The notes under the pieces are model-generated. The model saw nothing but the letters and a program-made list of their open reading frames with translations. It was not told the origin of the DNA and ran no database searches. A DNA stretch of 64,000 nt from assembly GCF_013409995.1 (NCBI RefSeq), contig NZ_JACCBX010000009.1, positions 62,001-126,000 on the forward strand, read 5' to 3'. How positions within the stretch are numbered: position 1 is the stretch's first letter; each line of letters opens with the position of its first letter. The DNA is from Neobacillus driksii. Lineage in GTDB: Bacteria; Bacillota; Bacilli; Bacillales; Cytobacillaceae. A program made the translations under genes and the position numbers. Positions 35,146 through 43,788 of this stretch are shown here, piece by piece.

Positions 35146-36726
35146 ATGATGGATCAATTTGATGTAATTATGATTGGCAGCGGCCATAATGCGTTAATCA
35201 CGGCTGCCTATTTAACACGGGCAGGAAGAAGTGTATTAGTTTTAGAAAAAAATGACCGTCCGGGAGGATTTCTGCGCACAGAAGAGCTGACACTGCCAGG
35301 TTTCAAACATGATGTCTATGCTGCTGCTCATCCGCTTTTTACAACCGGACCAGCGTATGCAGATTTAAAAGAGGACTTAGAAGCGCGCGGGCTACGCTAT
35401 TTAAATACAAACCTGCCGACGGGTGTTTCGATGGAAGACGGACGTACAGCGGTCCTTCCTTCTTCTTTTGAGGAGCTCATTGCTGAGGCCGAACTGTTGG
35501 CACCTGGTGACGGTACAGCCCTGGCAGGAATGTTTGAACAGCTGAATCCTTATGTAAACGATGTTTTTGGGTTATTTAACATGGATCTTTCCAGCCCGGA
35601 AGCTGCGCCTATCATCCAGCGTTTACTTCATCACGAGGGCGGCGTGGGTTATTCACCAATTGCAGCATCGCTTGTTTCAACAGCCCGTAATACGGTAAGT
35701 TCGCTTCAGTCACCAGTGACGAGGGCGATGCTTGCTTCTTGGGTTACTCACCTTGGCCGCACACCAGATGAGGTGGGAAGTGGAATTTGGGTGCCGCTCA
35801 CCGTGATGGCATTGATGGGCGGCGGAATGCCAACACCGGAGGGCGGGAGTGAGAAGTTAGTTCATGCATTAGCTCAGCTTATTAAGGACAAAGGCGGGGA
35901 AATTCTAACAGAGACTCAGGTCGAGCGGATTTTAGTGGAAAATGGCAGAGCAGTTGGCATAAGGACCTCAAAAGGGAAAAAATATCGTGCTAAACAGGCG
36001 GTTGTCGCCTCAACCACACCTGACCAGCTGTATCTCTCGCTACTAGCCGATACCGAAATATCACCACCACTGCGTGCGCAAGCAAAACAGTATCGATACG
36101 GCAGAGGCTGTGTGCAAATACATTTAGCTCTGAGTGAGCCGCCAAACTGGCCGGATAAGCGATTTAACCGTGTCGGTCAGCCACATCTAACAAATGGGCT
36201 AGACGGATTTACCTTAGCGATTGCCCAAGGAGCAGCTAATCTGCTTCCGTCAAACCCAACCTTTACCGTTGACTGTTCAACAAATCTTGATCCTACGCGG
36301 GCACCTGTAGGAAAGGCCATCATGCGTATTCAAGTCTTAGAAGTGCCTATCAGGCCAAGAGGGGATGCTGCAAATCTCATCGATGTGGGGGATGGGAGAT
36401 GGTCGCGTGATTTGACAGAGCGTTTTACAGAACGCGTGCTAAACGTGGTCAGCAAGCACATACCAAACATCCCAAGCGCGATTATCGGCAAATACGTAGT
36501 CACACCAGACACCATTGCTAAATATAACCCGAATGCTGGTCCGGGAGATCCGTATGGCGGTGCACATGATTTAGGTCAGAGTTATCTTTTGAGACCATTA
36601 CCAGGGCAGCCGGGCCATCAGACTGCAATTCCAAATGTGTACATGCTCGGGGCCGCAACTTGGCCTGGACATGGGATTAATGGAGGATCGGGTTATATAG
36701 TGGCTCAGAAACTATTAACACAATAA
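35146..36726 (+). CDS. Phytoene-desaturase/PYROXD2-like FAD oxidoreductase
   Basis: A 526-residue protein. The N-terminus DVIMIGSGHNALITAAYL is a Rossmann dinucleotide-binding loop, followed by GRSVLVLEKNDRPGG, as in carotenoid desaturases and the PYROXD2 group. GGMPTPEGGSEKLVHALA near 224-241 and the C-terminal GAATWPGHGINGGSGY near 503-518 (FAD end) are typical. It may oxidise a hydrophobic substrate using FAD; no carotenoid genes are nearby. The base composition is visibly more GC-rich than its neighbours, and 185-bp direct repeats flank it, which suggests it was brought in as a unit. AAAGGAGAG lies upstream of ATG 35146; ATG 35149 is equally possible. Any link to aromatic catabolism is unproven. 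Confidence 0.8.
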   Translation: MMDQFDVIMIGSGHNALITAAYLTRAGRSVLVLEKNDRPGGFLRTEELTLPGFKHDVYAAAHPLFTTGPAYADLKEDLEARGLRYLNTNLPTGVSMEDGRTAVLPSSFEELIAEAELLAPGDGTALAGMFEQLNPYVNDVFGLFNMDLSSPEAAPIIQRLLHHEGGVGYSPIAASLVSTARNTVSSLQSPVTRAMLASWVTHLGRTPDEVGSGIWVPLTVMALMGGGMPTPEGGSEKLVHALAQLIKDKGGEILTETQVERILVENGRAVGIRTSKGKKYRAKQAVVASTTPDQLYLSLLADTEISPPLRAQAKQYRYGRGCVQIHLALSEPPNWPDKRFNRVGQPHLTNGLDGFTLAIAQGAANLLPSNPTFTVDCSTNLDPTRAPVGKAIMRIQVLEVPIRPRGDAANLIDVGDGRWSRDLTERFTERVLNVVSKHIPNIPSAIIGKYVVTPDTIAKYNPNAGPGDPYGGAHDLGQSYLLRPLPGQPGHQTAIPNVYMLGAATWPGHGINGGSGYIVAQKLLTQ

Positions 36727-36770
36727 GACAGATTAACTTATGGAATAAAATCCAGAGAAATTTACTTCGT

Positions 36771-36839
36771 ACACAAAATGGCATCACACTTTTTCTAGCA
36801 ATCAATATTTTAAAAGCAAAAGGGAAAATTCGGATTTAA
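36771..36839 (+). pseudogene. 3' remnant of another XylR_N/V4R-PucR regulator
   Basis: The 22 codons before TAA 36837 read TQNGITLFLAINILKAKG then KIRI, matching the end of the module-2 regulator (TQYAFTLYLAINILKAKG then KIEI). No start, HTH or sensor part is left. It is the first part of direct-repeat copy B (36771-36954). Confidence 0.85.
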
Positions 36840-36909
36840 CTATAGGGTCTTGTCTATTGATAAGGGTTCCGTTTTTCGAGAGCTTTCTTAATAAATGCAC
36901 TCACGAATT

Positions 36910-36936
36910 GACGTATGAATTGGCATACGTCTTTTC
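36910..36936 (+). terminator. Terminator in repeat copy B
   Basis: GACGTATG pairs with CATACGTC, then TTTTCG. It may now serve the oxidoreductase gene. Confidence 0.75.
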
Positions 36937-37083
36937 GTTATTTATTATGGTTTAGCGGATTTTCATTAACTTTGACCTACACTTCATTCTAGCCCCTGTT
37001 TTTGTTAAGAAACTCCATTACATAATTTAATGCTTAATTGTAAAAAACTATATTACTACTATGTTATCGGAGGTGTATTGAAA

Positions 37084-37653
37084 TTGGCATTTGAGAAGGG
37101 GCTCGCTCAATCAGAAAGAGCATATAATCAGTTAAATGAGGTCAGTTCCTTATTTGCAAAAATAGTGAGGGAAGAATTTTTCACAACATGGCAATGGTGG
37201 TTTGGTCTCGCACTATTTATTGTTCCATGGATTGTTTGGTTTAGACTTAGGAAGAAAGATAGCACGGGACGGCTCCTTTTAGGCGGCCTGCTCACTATTA
37301 TATTATCACTTACAATAGATCTTGCTGCCCTATCTTTAGGGCTCTGGTCATATCCTATGGTAATTATCCCTCTAGCACCTTTTCTATTTTTGCCCTATCA
37401 CTTTTCTTTAGCACCAGTTGCAGTAATGTTAGCGCTACAAATTAAACCAAAAATGAATCCCTTGTTAAAGGGTATCATATTTTCTTCAATTGCGGCATTT
37501 GGAGGAATGAATTTCTTTAATGCCATCGACTTCTACAACCCTAAGGACTGGTCTACTCTATATGATTTTATTATTTTTTTAACTTTTTACTTTGCAGCTT
37601 ATTCGGTTACAAAGATTGAGAACTATTCTAAATTCGATAAGGGAAAAGACTGA
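37084..37653 (+). CDS. Membrane protein, CBO0543-like
   Basis: An approximately 189-residue protein with about five hydrophobic segments after an N-terminal helix (LAFEKGLAQSERAYNQLNEV). The best start is TTG 37084, since CGGAGGTG ends 8 bases before it; TTG 37078 is too close and ATG 37030 has no SD. The WQWWFGLALFIVPWIVWFRL helix followed by a short KKDS loop recalls the uncharacterised CBO0543 membrane family of Bacilli and Clostridia, a tentative match. A terminator follows. Function unknown. Confidence 0.6.
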   Translation: MAFEKGLAQSERAYNQLNEVSSLFAKIVREEFFTTWQWWFGLALFIVPWIVWFRLRKKDSTGRLLLGGLLTIILSLTIDLAALSLGLWSYPMVIIPLAPFLFLPYHFSLAPVAVMLALQIKPKMNPLLKGIIFSSIAAFGGMNFFNAIDFYNPKDWSTLYDFIIFLTFYFAAYSVTKIENYSKFDKGKD

Positions 37654-37704
37654 AAATGTATCAGGATTTAACAGGGTAAATAAATAAGTTCATCTAATTA
37701 AGAT

Positions 37705-37735
37705 ACTCGCCAATCATTTTGGCGAGTTTTGCTTT
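37705..37735 (+). terminator. Rho-independent terminator
   Basis: ACTCGCCAA pairs with TTGGCGAGT across a 5-base loop and runs into TTTTGCTTTTG. Confidence 0.85.
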
Positions 37736-38092
37736 TGTATTTACCAATAACCATGTCAAAACGACAACCATTTTGGCACTTATTTTTAGAAAATCACCTC
37801 AATACCGGCCTCCCTACATTTAATGGACACGGCTTTTTCTTCGTTAATAAGAAAATTGGTCGTTTGATTCTTCTTTTTACCATAACAATTTAGCTTACAT
37901 ACTTTCTTTAAAAATAGACTTTCGCATTCCAATTAACTATAGAAAGAAAATATTTAATAGTAAATGTGTTAAAAACAATCTAAATTCAATATTTTCCGTA
38001 TGTATATTTAAAATATTCGAAATATTATAATTCAAATCAGAAGCAGATGTTTTATAAGATTTGAAAACGTTTACTTAAGAGGAGGAAGGTAT
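37736..38092 (+). other. Promoter region of the module-2 operon
   Basis: This 357-base gap has no coding frame with an SD. It holds AAAACAATCTAAAT at 37972-37985, which resembles the module-1 direct repeat, and a cre just before the oxygenase start. Confidence 0.5.
38061..38075 (+). promoter_or_regulatory. cre site (CcpA) in the module-2 leader
   Basis: TTGAAAACGTTTACT matches WTGAAARCGYTTWNN at every defined position. It ends 17 bases before ATG 38093, next to the SD GAGGAGG, so bound CcpA would probably block transcription through the leader. This predicts glucose repression of module 2. Confidence 0.75.
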
Positions 38093-39295
38093 ATGGCAGT
38101 TAATCTTTTAGAAGTTAAAAAGACTCCTAACAAAGAGGAACTTCTTAAAAGGGCAAAAGAGGTTGGATTATTGGCTGAAAAATACGCTTTAAAGGCGGAT
38201 CAAGATTCAAAGCTTCCAGATGAAGTGATAGAAAAAATTAAAGAAGCTGGTTTTCATAAGCTAATGCGACCGAAAGCTTATGGTGGTCAATATTTGGATT
38301 ACTTTACGTTTGGTGAAATCATCCGGACAATCGCCAATCATAGTGTCGCTGCTGCATGGTTAAGTTACTTCTTTGTGATTCATGAAACCTGGGTTGCGTT
38401 TTTGCCAAAAGAAAGCCGTGATGAATTATACAATCATGGTGGATTAATGGCCGACGTTTTTGCTCCTGTCGGGAAAGTAACAGATGATGGCGAAGGCTAT
38501 CGCCTTTCAGGTCAATGGAACTTCTGCAGTGGAGTGCTTTGGAGTGATTGGATTGGTTTAGGCGCAATTGCCAAGTTAAAGGATGGCACAGAGCCGGAAT
38601 ATTGCATGTTTATCTTGAATAAGGAGGAAGCGGAAATTATCCATAACTGGGATGCCATGGGCTTGCGAGGCTCAGGAAGTAACGCGGTAAAAGTTGACAA
38701 CGTTTACATACCACCGAATCACATTTTCCATGCCACGCGTGTCATTAACGGTGCTGCTGCCGTAGATGGCAATTTTGAACAGGACTATCAAATTTTCAAT
38801 GTCCCCTATATCCCTTGGTTTTTAATGGGTTTCCAATTTATTCAGATTGGCGGGGTTGAACGGTTGATTCAAATTTTCCAAGAAAAAACAGAAAACAGGA
38901 TTCGTATTTTCAATAATAATGCAAATGAAAAAGAGGCAGGCAGCAGCCAGCGAGTACTGGCAGAATTAAAACTACAATTAAGTGCTTTAAAAGGCTTAGC
39001 AAATGAATATTGCGAGAAGTTAACGTATTACGAGCAAAATGGCATGACAACATTAGATGAAGAAGAACGTGAAAAATTGTTTGGGATCCGTGGGCATATA
39101 GCGAAAACGACTTCCGAGATGGCACTACGTATTTTACTCACGTTAGGAGGGAACTCCGTATTTAAAGGTCAGCCTACTGAATTATTTGTACGTGACCTTA
39201 TGACAGCGGCTTCTCATCCGACGCACCATTACGAAGATGCAATGGCTTCATACGGCAAGTCAATCTTTGGATTTAAAGGAAACCCAATTTGGTAA
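38093..39295 (+). CDS. Flavin-dependent monooxygenase, acyl-CoA-dehydrogenase fold, HsaA-like (module 2)
   Basis: A 400-residue oxygenase component, a paralogue of the 17057 protein. It would hydroxylate a phenolic ring with reduced flavin from the reductase at 41619. Shared marks: RPKAYGGQYLDYFTFGEIIRT near 60-80, VAAAWLSYFFVIHETWVAFL near 85-104, GLMADVFAPVG near 117-127, and MGLRGSGSNAVKVDNVYIPP near 190-209. The C-terminal half is helical, ending with HHYEDAMASYGKSIFG. GAGGAGG is 8 bases upstream of ATG 38093. First gene of the module-2 operon. The specific phenol is unknown. Confidence 0.85.
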   Translation: MAVNLLEVKKTPNKEELLKRAKEVGLLAEKYALKADQDSKLPDEVIEKIKEAGFHKLMRPKAYGGQYLDYFTFGEIIRTIANHSVAAAWLSYFFVIHETWVAFLPKESRDELYNHGGLMADVFAPVGKVTDDGEGYRLSGQWNFCSGVLWSDWIGLGAIAKLKDGTEPEYCMFILNKEEAEIIHNWDAMGLRGSGSNAVKVDNVYIPPNHIFHATRVINGAAAVDGNFEQDYQIFNVPYIPWFLMGFQFIQIGGVERLIQIFQEKTENRIRIFNNNANEKEAGSSQRVLAELKLQLSALKGLANEYCEKLTYYEQNGMTTLDEEEREKLFGIRGHIAKTTSEMALRILLTLGGNSVFKGQPTELFVRDLMTAASHPTHHYEDAMASYGKSIFGFKGNPIW

Positions 39296-39318
39296 TTAAA
39301 ACACTGGAGGGAATGGAT

Positions 39319-40296
39319 ATGATAAAAGAACCTATTTTTGATGTCGCACATTTGGCACATATTGAAATTTATAGTCCGAAAGTAGAAGAATCAGTTTGGT
39401 TTTTTAAAGAAATTTTAGGGATGGAAGAATCGCACCGACAAGGTAATTCGGTTTATATGCGTGCTTACGAGGATTTTTATCATCATACATTGATCATTAC
39501 CGAAAATGAGGAAGCGGGTCTTGGGCATGTTGCCTGGCGTGCCACTTCTCCGCAAGCGCTAGAGCGTCGTGTACGAGAAATTGAAGCGACAGGTTATGGA
39601 CTAGGGTGGATTGAAGGCGATGTTGGACATGGACCAGCGTATCAATTTACAACACCAGATGGTCATAAAATGGAAATTCTTTGGGAGGTTGACTATTTCA
39701 AACCGACTGAAGAGCAAGCAACACCGCTTCTGAATCGTCCGCAAAAACGTCCATGTCGCGGTGTACCCGTACGTCGCTTAGACCATGTGAATGTACTCGC
39801 GAAGGAAACAAATAAAAACGTTGAGTTTTTAGAAAATGCACTTGGATTTAAAGTGCGCGAACGTATTCTTAATAATGATAATACAGATGTTGCCGCATGG
39901 TTAAGTTCAAACTCATTAGTACATGAAGTTGCCATTATGGGAGACGCGTTAGCTGAAAAGGGAAGATTGCACCATATTTGCTACTGGTATGGGTACCCTC
40001 AACATTTAATGGATGTCAGTGAATTATTGGTGGAGCACGGCTATAAAATTGAAGCCGGTCCCGGAAAACACGGTGTTTCGCAGGCTTACTTCCTATATGT
40101 AATCGAACCTGGGGGCAATCGTGTTGAATTATTCGGAGACACAGGTTATCAAATTTTTGATCCAGCCTGGAAAACGGTTGAATGGAAAGGGAAAGATTTA
40201 GAGCATGCAATTATTTGGTACGGCTCTAACTTACCACAAGAGTTCTTTGAATATGGAACACCGGTGAGGAAAAAGGAAGCTGCACCTATAAAATAA
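39319..40296 (+). CDS. Extradiol dioxygenase, catechol 2,3-dioxygenase type (module 2)
   Basis: A 325-residue VOC enzyme. ATG 39319 is preferred: GGAGGGA ends 6-7 bases before it and the product then starts MIKEPIFDVAHLAH, matching the other copies; an earlier start at 39289 would overlap the oxygenase. Metal ligands are His156 (RLDHVNV), His219 (RLHHICYW) and Glu270 (GNRVELF); His202 (SLVHEVAI) and Tyr260 complete the site. The sequence style (GVPVRRLDH, GWIEGDVGHGPAYQFTTPDG) is that of catechol 2,3-dioxygenases of thermophilic Bacillaceae. It cleaves catechols between C2 and C3; side-chain preference unknown. Confidence 0.92.
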   Translation: MIKEPIFDVAHLAHIEIYSPKVEESVWFFKEILGMEESHRQGNSVYMRAYEDFYHHTLIITENEEAGLGHVAWRATSPQALERRVREIEATGYGLGWIEGDVGHGPAYQFTTPDGHKMEILWEVDYFKPTEEQATPLLNRPQKRPCRGVPVRRLDHVNVLAKETNKNVEFLENALGFKVRERILNNDNTDVAAWLSSNSLVHEVAIMGDALAEKGRLHHICYWYGYPQHLMDVSELLVEHGYKIEAGPGKHGVSQAYFLYVIEPGGNRVELFGDTGYQIFDPAWKTVEWKGKDLEHAIIWYGSNLPQEFFEYGTPVRKKEAAPIK

Positions 40297-40449
40297 TCGT
40301 TGGTGCAGAGTTGAAGGTGAGTTTTTTGATTTGGGAAACATGGACTCCCCACTAACGTACAAGCTCACAATGAATGGAAACAAAAAAGCGAGAGGAAGCT
40401 TTCCATAGTTTCCTCTATCTTTTTTAATAGATGGAAGGAGTAATGCGTA
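40297..40449 (+). other. Gap between dioxygenase and hydrolase genes with a hairpin
   Basis: GAGAGGAAGC (40391-40400) and its partial complement TTTCCTCT (40409-40416) form a hairpin, followed by ATCTTTTTT, about 100 bases after the dioxygenase stop. It could act as an attenuating terminator inside the operon. Confidence 0.45.
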
Positions 40450-41268
40450 ATGACGATTCAATCAAAATATATGGATGTTAGTGGGATTAACACACACTAT
40501 CATGAACAAGGAACAGGTGCAGAAAAAATTATTTTAATACATGGTTCAGGACCTGGTGTATCTGCCTTCGCAAACTGGCGCTTAATTATCCCGCGATTAA
40601 GTGAATCCTACCATGTATTTGCACCAGATATTATTGGTTTTGGTAAGACAGATAAACTCCCCAATCACCAATATACTGTTGAATTATGGGTACAACATTT
40701 AATTAGTTTTATAGAATCTGTGTCTGATGAGCCTGTGCACTTAGTCGGTAACTCGATGGGCGGTGCATTAGCACTCCATGTTGCCTATCAAAGACCGGAT
40801 CTTGTGAAAAAATTAATATTAATGGGCAGTGTCGGCATCAAGCACGAAATTTCAGAAGGGTTAGAACGTGTTTGGGGATACGAGCCAAGTTTGCAATCTA
40901 TGCGCGAATTAATAGAATTATTTTCTTACGATGAAAGAGCAGCGAAAAATGAAGAATTAGTCCGTCTCCGCTATGAAGCTAGTATGGAACCTGAGGTGAA
41001 AGAGGCATTTTCAGCGATGTTCCCAGCACCTCGCCAACAAAAACTAGACGAATTGGCATTAAGTGATGAACAAATCCAAAGCATTAACCTGCAAACACTA
41101 TTATTCCATGGCTTGAATGATAGAGTGATTCCGATTAAAGATACAAGCTACCGTCTTATAGAATTGCTTCCACATGCAGAACTACACGTATTTAATGAGT
41201 GCGGACATTGGACACAAATCGAAAAAACCGAGCCGTTCGTGGAGAATATTTTAAGATTTATTAAATGA
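40450..41268 (+). CDS. Meta-cleavage product hydrolase (module 2)
   Basis: A 272-residue alpha/beta hydrolase. Oxyanion loop IHGSGPGVSAFANW near 30-43, nucleophile Ser102 in GNSMGG, Asp224 in GLNDRVIP and His253 in CGHWTQIEK are all in place. It resembles BphD, HsaD and MhpC and the module-1 hydrolase, but is clearly a separate lineage (cap domain 130-200 differs). It would cut the ring-fission product to a 2-hydroxypentadienoate and an acid, handing the former to the hydratase encoded at 42924-43715. AAGGAG lies upstream of ATG 40450. Confidence 0.9.
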   Translation: MTIQSKYMDVSGINTHYHEQGTGAEKIILIHGSGPGVSAFANWRLIIPRLSESYHVFAPDIIGFGKTDKLPNHQYTVELWVQHLISFIESVSDEPVHLVGNSMGGALALHVAYQRPDLVKKLILMGSVGIKHEISEGLERVWGYEPSLQSMRELIELFSYDERAAKNEELVRLRYEASMEPEVKEAFSAMFPAPRQQKLDELALSDEQIQSINLQTLLFHGLNDRVIPIKDTSYRLIELLPHAELHVFNECGHWTQIEKTEPFVENILRFIK

Positions 41269-41360
41269 TGGATTTAAAAATTTCACTCGCAAAGTATAAT
41301 TTCTATCTACTATTATTAAGGCTCTGTTAAAACTGAATGTTGATTTCACTGTGTTTAGAA

Positions 41361-41547
41361 ATAAGCGGAGAATTTCCGTTTATATTGGGAAATACTCATA
41401 TTTCCTTAAAAATAGGCGGAGTTTTTCCGCTTATTGTATTCAAATCCTTGGATTTTGTCTTATTTAAAGCAGTTAACCGGAATATCTCCGCTTATATCTG
41501 CTTCTAAAGCCTCCTTTATATACAATAGCCGGAAATTCTCCGCCTAT
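41361..41547. repeat. Four palindromic repeats, two in each orientation
   Basis: The 350-base gap before the flavin reductase carries four 23-base units: 41361-41383, 41412-41434, 41473-41495 and 41525-41547. The consensus is ATARGCGGAGAATTTCCGSYTAT; the last two are inverted relative to the first two. Each can fold by CGGA/TCCG pairing. Spacing is uneven (51, 61 and 52 bases). Confidence 0.8.
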
Positions 41548-41618
41548 CAACCCTACACGAAAATCAACAATAAATAATAATAGCGTTATTATTAAAAAAA
41601 TCTTAGGAGGCAACAGTG

Positions 41619-42086
41619 ATGGATGATCATCAGTTTCGAACGGCAATGGGAAAATTCGCAACAGGGGTAACCGTGATTACCACAGAACTTGATGGAGATA
41701 TACATGGGATGACGGCAAATGCCTTCATGTCTGTATCCCTTGATCCCAAGCTTGTTGTGATTTCAATTGGAGAAAAAGCGAAAATTTTAAATAAAATTAA
41801 GGACAGCAAGATCTTTACCGTAAACATTTTGGCTGCGGATCAACAAGACCTATCGATGATTTTTGCGGGACAAATCAAGGAACCACGTGAAGTTGTTTTT
41901 GATCGTCTAGATGGGAAACCCGCGTTAGCAGGTGCGTGTGCACAGGTGGCTTGCGAAGTATCTACGGCCCATGTTGAAGGAGATCATACGTTGTTTATTG
42001 GAAAAGTAACCGATATTCATCTTGAAGAAAAGGAACCTCTTGTTTTCGTTAACGGGAAATATCGTGAACTGGCTGGTATAAGCTGA
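41619..42086 (+). CDS. Flavin reductase, HpaC/HsaB-like (module 2)
   Basis: A 155-residue protein from ATG 41619 (TAGGAGG 8 bases upstream; GTG 41616 is less likely). It should pass NAD(P)H electrons to free flavin for the oxygenase at 38093. FRTAMGKFATGVTVITT, HGMTANAFMSVSLDPKLVVIS and GDHTLFIGKVTDI repeat the motifs of the 19555 and 59620 copies almost unchanged. The module-2 and module-1 copies are the closest pair by eye. It lies in an operon with the synthetase-hydratase gene, 30 bases ahead of it. Confidence 0.9.
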   Translation: MDDHQFRTAMGKFATGVTVITTELDGDIHGMTANAFMSVSLDPKLVVISIGEKAKILNKIKDSKIFTVNILAADQQDLSMIFAGQIKEPREVVFDRLDGKPALAGACAQVACEVSTAHVEGDHTLFIGKVTDIHLEEKEPLVFVNGKYRELAGIS

Positions 42087-42116
42087 CTTTATCATTGGAA
42101 CATGAAAGGTGACTGC

Positions 42117-43715
42117 ATGAAAACTATCTATTTAAATAAGGAGAATTTGGCTGCTTATCAGGTCTTGGCAAGCTCAAATGTTATGGCAATTGGATGTTTT
42201 GACGGTCTCCATCGTGGGCATGTAAAAGTGATTCACTCCGCATTGCAGGAAGCAAAAGAACGAAACGTACCATTTTCAGTCATGAGTTTCTTTCCTCACC
42301 CGAAAACAGTCATCGAGGGGAAGACGTATTTTCAATATTTAATGCCGCAGTCTGAAAAAGAAAAAAGGCTGTGTGAACTAGGTGTTGATATTTTTTACCT
42401 TGTAGAGTTTGATAAAGACTTTGCCGGGTTGTCACCTCAAGCATTTGTTCAAGAATACCTCATCAAATTGGGTGTTATTCATGCAGTAGCGGGATATGAC
42501 TTTTCTTATGGCAGCCGCGGTTCAGGGAATATGGAAACATTGAAACATAATTCCGGGGGGCGAATAGAAGTAACTACGGTTGAAAAGGTCGAGTACAAAG
42601 GGAAAAAAATCAGTTCGACTCGTATCAGACAACAACTGTTAGAAGGGAATGTCGAGGAACTGCGCAATCTTATCGGGCACTCTTACGAATTAACATGTGT
42701 ATACAGTGAATGTGTTTTAACACCTGATTCGAACTTTACACTTCCTGCTCCTGGACACTATGAAGTTACATTGAAAAATAATCGAAACTCTTTGCGAACC
42801 GAAGTGGTTGTAAACGAGAAAAGCGTAATGCTTACGAGTAATAAGCAGATTCCATCATGGCTTGAAGGAAAGTTGACCATAGTCTGGAATCGGCAGATAA
42901 AGGATCAACGGGGGAGGTATTTTATGAATATACAAGAAACGAATCAAGTGCATGAAGCCTATCAGCATTTACTTCAAGCAGAAAAAAACAAAAAGTCGGT
43001 TGCACCGCTTACGGATTTGTATCCTGGTATCACCATTCATGATGCATACCGAATTCAAATGCAAAGTATTGATCAGAAGGTTAAGGACGGACAAAATGTA
43101 GTCGGGAAGAAAATCGGGTTAACTTCGTTTGCGATGCAAAAACTATTAGGAGTGGACCAGCCTGATTACGGTCATTTATTAGATAGTATGGAAGTTCCGA
43201 ATGGCGGTACTATTCCAATGGATGCCCTTTTTAACCCTAAGGTAGAGGGCGAACTTGCTTTTGTATTGAAAAAGGATTTAATCGGGCGAGCTACTACAGT
43301 AGAAGATGTACTAGAAGCAACCGAATATATTGTTCCATCTATAGAAATTGTTGACAGCCGCATTACCGATTGGAAAATTAAATTAGAAGATACAGTGGCA
43401 GATAATGCTTCTTGTGGACTTTTCGCTCTTGGAAGTAAAAGGTTGGATCCAAATGGAATGGATTTAACGAAAATTGAATTGAGTCTTTATAAAAATAGAG
43501 AGCTCATGAATAAAGGGACAGGAGCGGATGTATTAGGTCATCCAGCAACATGTGTTGCATGGCTGGCAAATATGCTGGCAGACTACGATGTTACGTTAAA
43601 AGCTGGGGAGGTCATTTTATCTGGAGCCCTATCTGCGGCTGTTGCGGCTCAAAAGGGAGATGTCTTTACAGCTGAGTTTAGCGAGTTAGGAAAAGTTGAG
43701 GTATCTTTTGGTTAA
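42117..43715 (+). CDS. Fusion of FAD-synthetase-like protein and 2-hydroxypentadienoate-type hydratase
   Basis: From ATG 42117 (SD AAAGGTG) one frame runs 532 codons without a stop. Residues 1-269 resemble RibF: GCFDGLHRGH near 26-35, SFFPHPKTVI, DFSYGSRGSGNMETL and ISSTRIRQQL are the FMN adenylyltransferase motifs. The riboflavin-kinase part is short and lacks the PTAN motif. Residues 270-532 match MhpD/TesE-type 2-keto-4-pentenoate hydratases (VGKKIGLTSFAMQ, DYGHLLDSMEV, PKVEGELAFVL, EIVDSRITDW, ending GDVFTAEFSELGKVEV). GGGGGAGG at 42910-42917 precedes an internal ATG 42924, which would give a normal 263-residue hydratase alone. So there may be a true fusion, a separate hydratase, or both. 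The hydratase adds water to the dienoate made by the 40450 hydrolase. Confidence 0.87.
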   Translation: MKTIYLNKENLAAYQVLASSNVMAIGCFDGLHRGHVKVIHSALQEAKERNVPFSVMSFFPHPKTVIEGKTYFQYLMPQSEKEKRLCELGVDIFYLVEFDKDFAGLSPQAFVQEYLIKLGVIHAVAGYDFSYGSRGSGNMETLKHNSGGRIEVTTVEKVEYKGKKISSTRIRQQLLEGNVEELRNLIGHSYELTCVYSECVLTPDSNFTLPAPGHYEVTLKNNRNSLRTEVVVNEKSVMLTSNKQIPSWLEGKLTIVWNRQIKDQRGRYFMNIQETNQVHEAYQHLLQAEKNKKSVAPLTDLYPGITIHDAYRIQMQSIDQKVKDGQNVVGKKIGLTSFAMQKLLGVDQPDYGHLLDSMEVPNGGTIPMDALFNPKVEGELAFVLKKDLIGRATTVEDVLEATEYIVPSIEIVDSRITDWKIKLEDTVADNASCGLFALGSKRLDPNGMDLTKIELSLYKNRELMNKGTGADVLGHPATCVAWLANMLADYDVTLKAGEVILSGALSAAVAAQKGDVFTAEFSELGKVEVSFG

Positions 43716-43756
43716 GTGACGTATGGTTACTATTAATATAGATAAAAGAATTTTAA

Positions 43757-43788
43757 TTGCTCACAAATGCTTTTTGTGAGTATTTTTT
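43757..43788 (+). terminator. Terminator of the module-2 operon
   Basis: CTCACAAA (43760-43767) pairs with TTTGTGAG (43773-43780), then TATTTTTTG. A near-identical copy is at 55684-55716. Confidence 0.88.

Larger units (their letters stand above)
36771..36954 (+). repeat. Direct repeat, copy B
   Basis: Diverged copy of 34403-34589, covering the regulator remnant, spacer and terminator. Confidence 0.85.

Noticed and set aside
35146..36726. Carotenoid biosynthesis cluster
   Set aside because: Only one desaturase-like gene; no crtM or other carotenoid gene nearby, and the sequence is closer to the PYROXD2-type group.
41361..41547. Short repeats that could suggest a CRISPR array
   Set aside because: Only four units, in both orientations, with unequal spacing and no cas genes; they are palindromic intergenic repeats.
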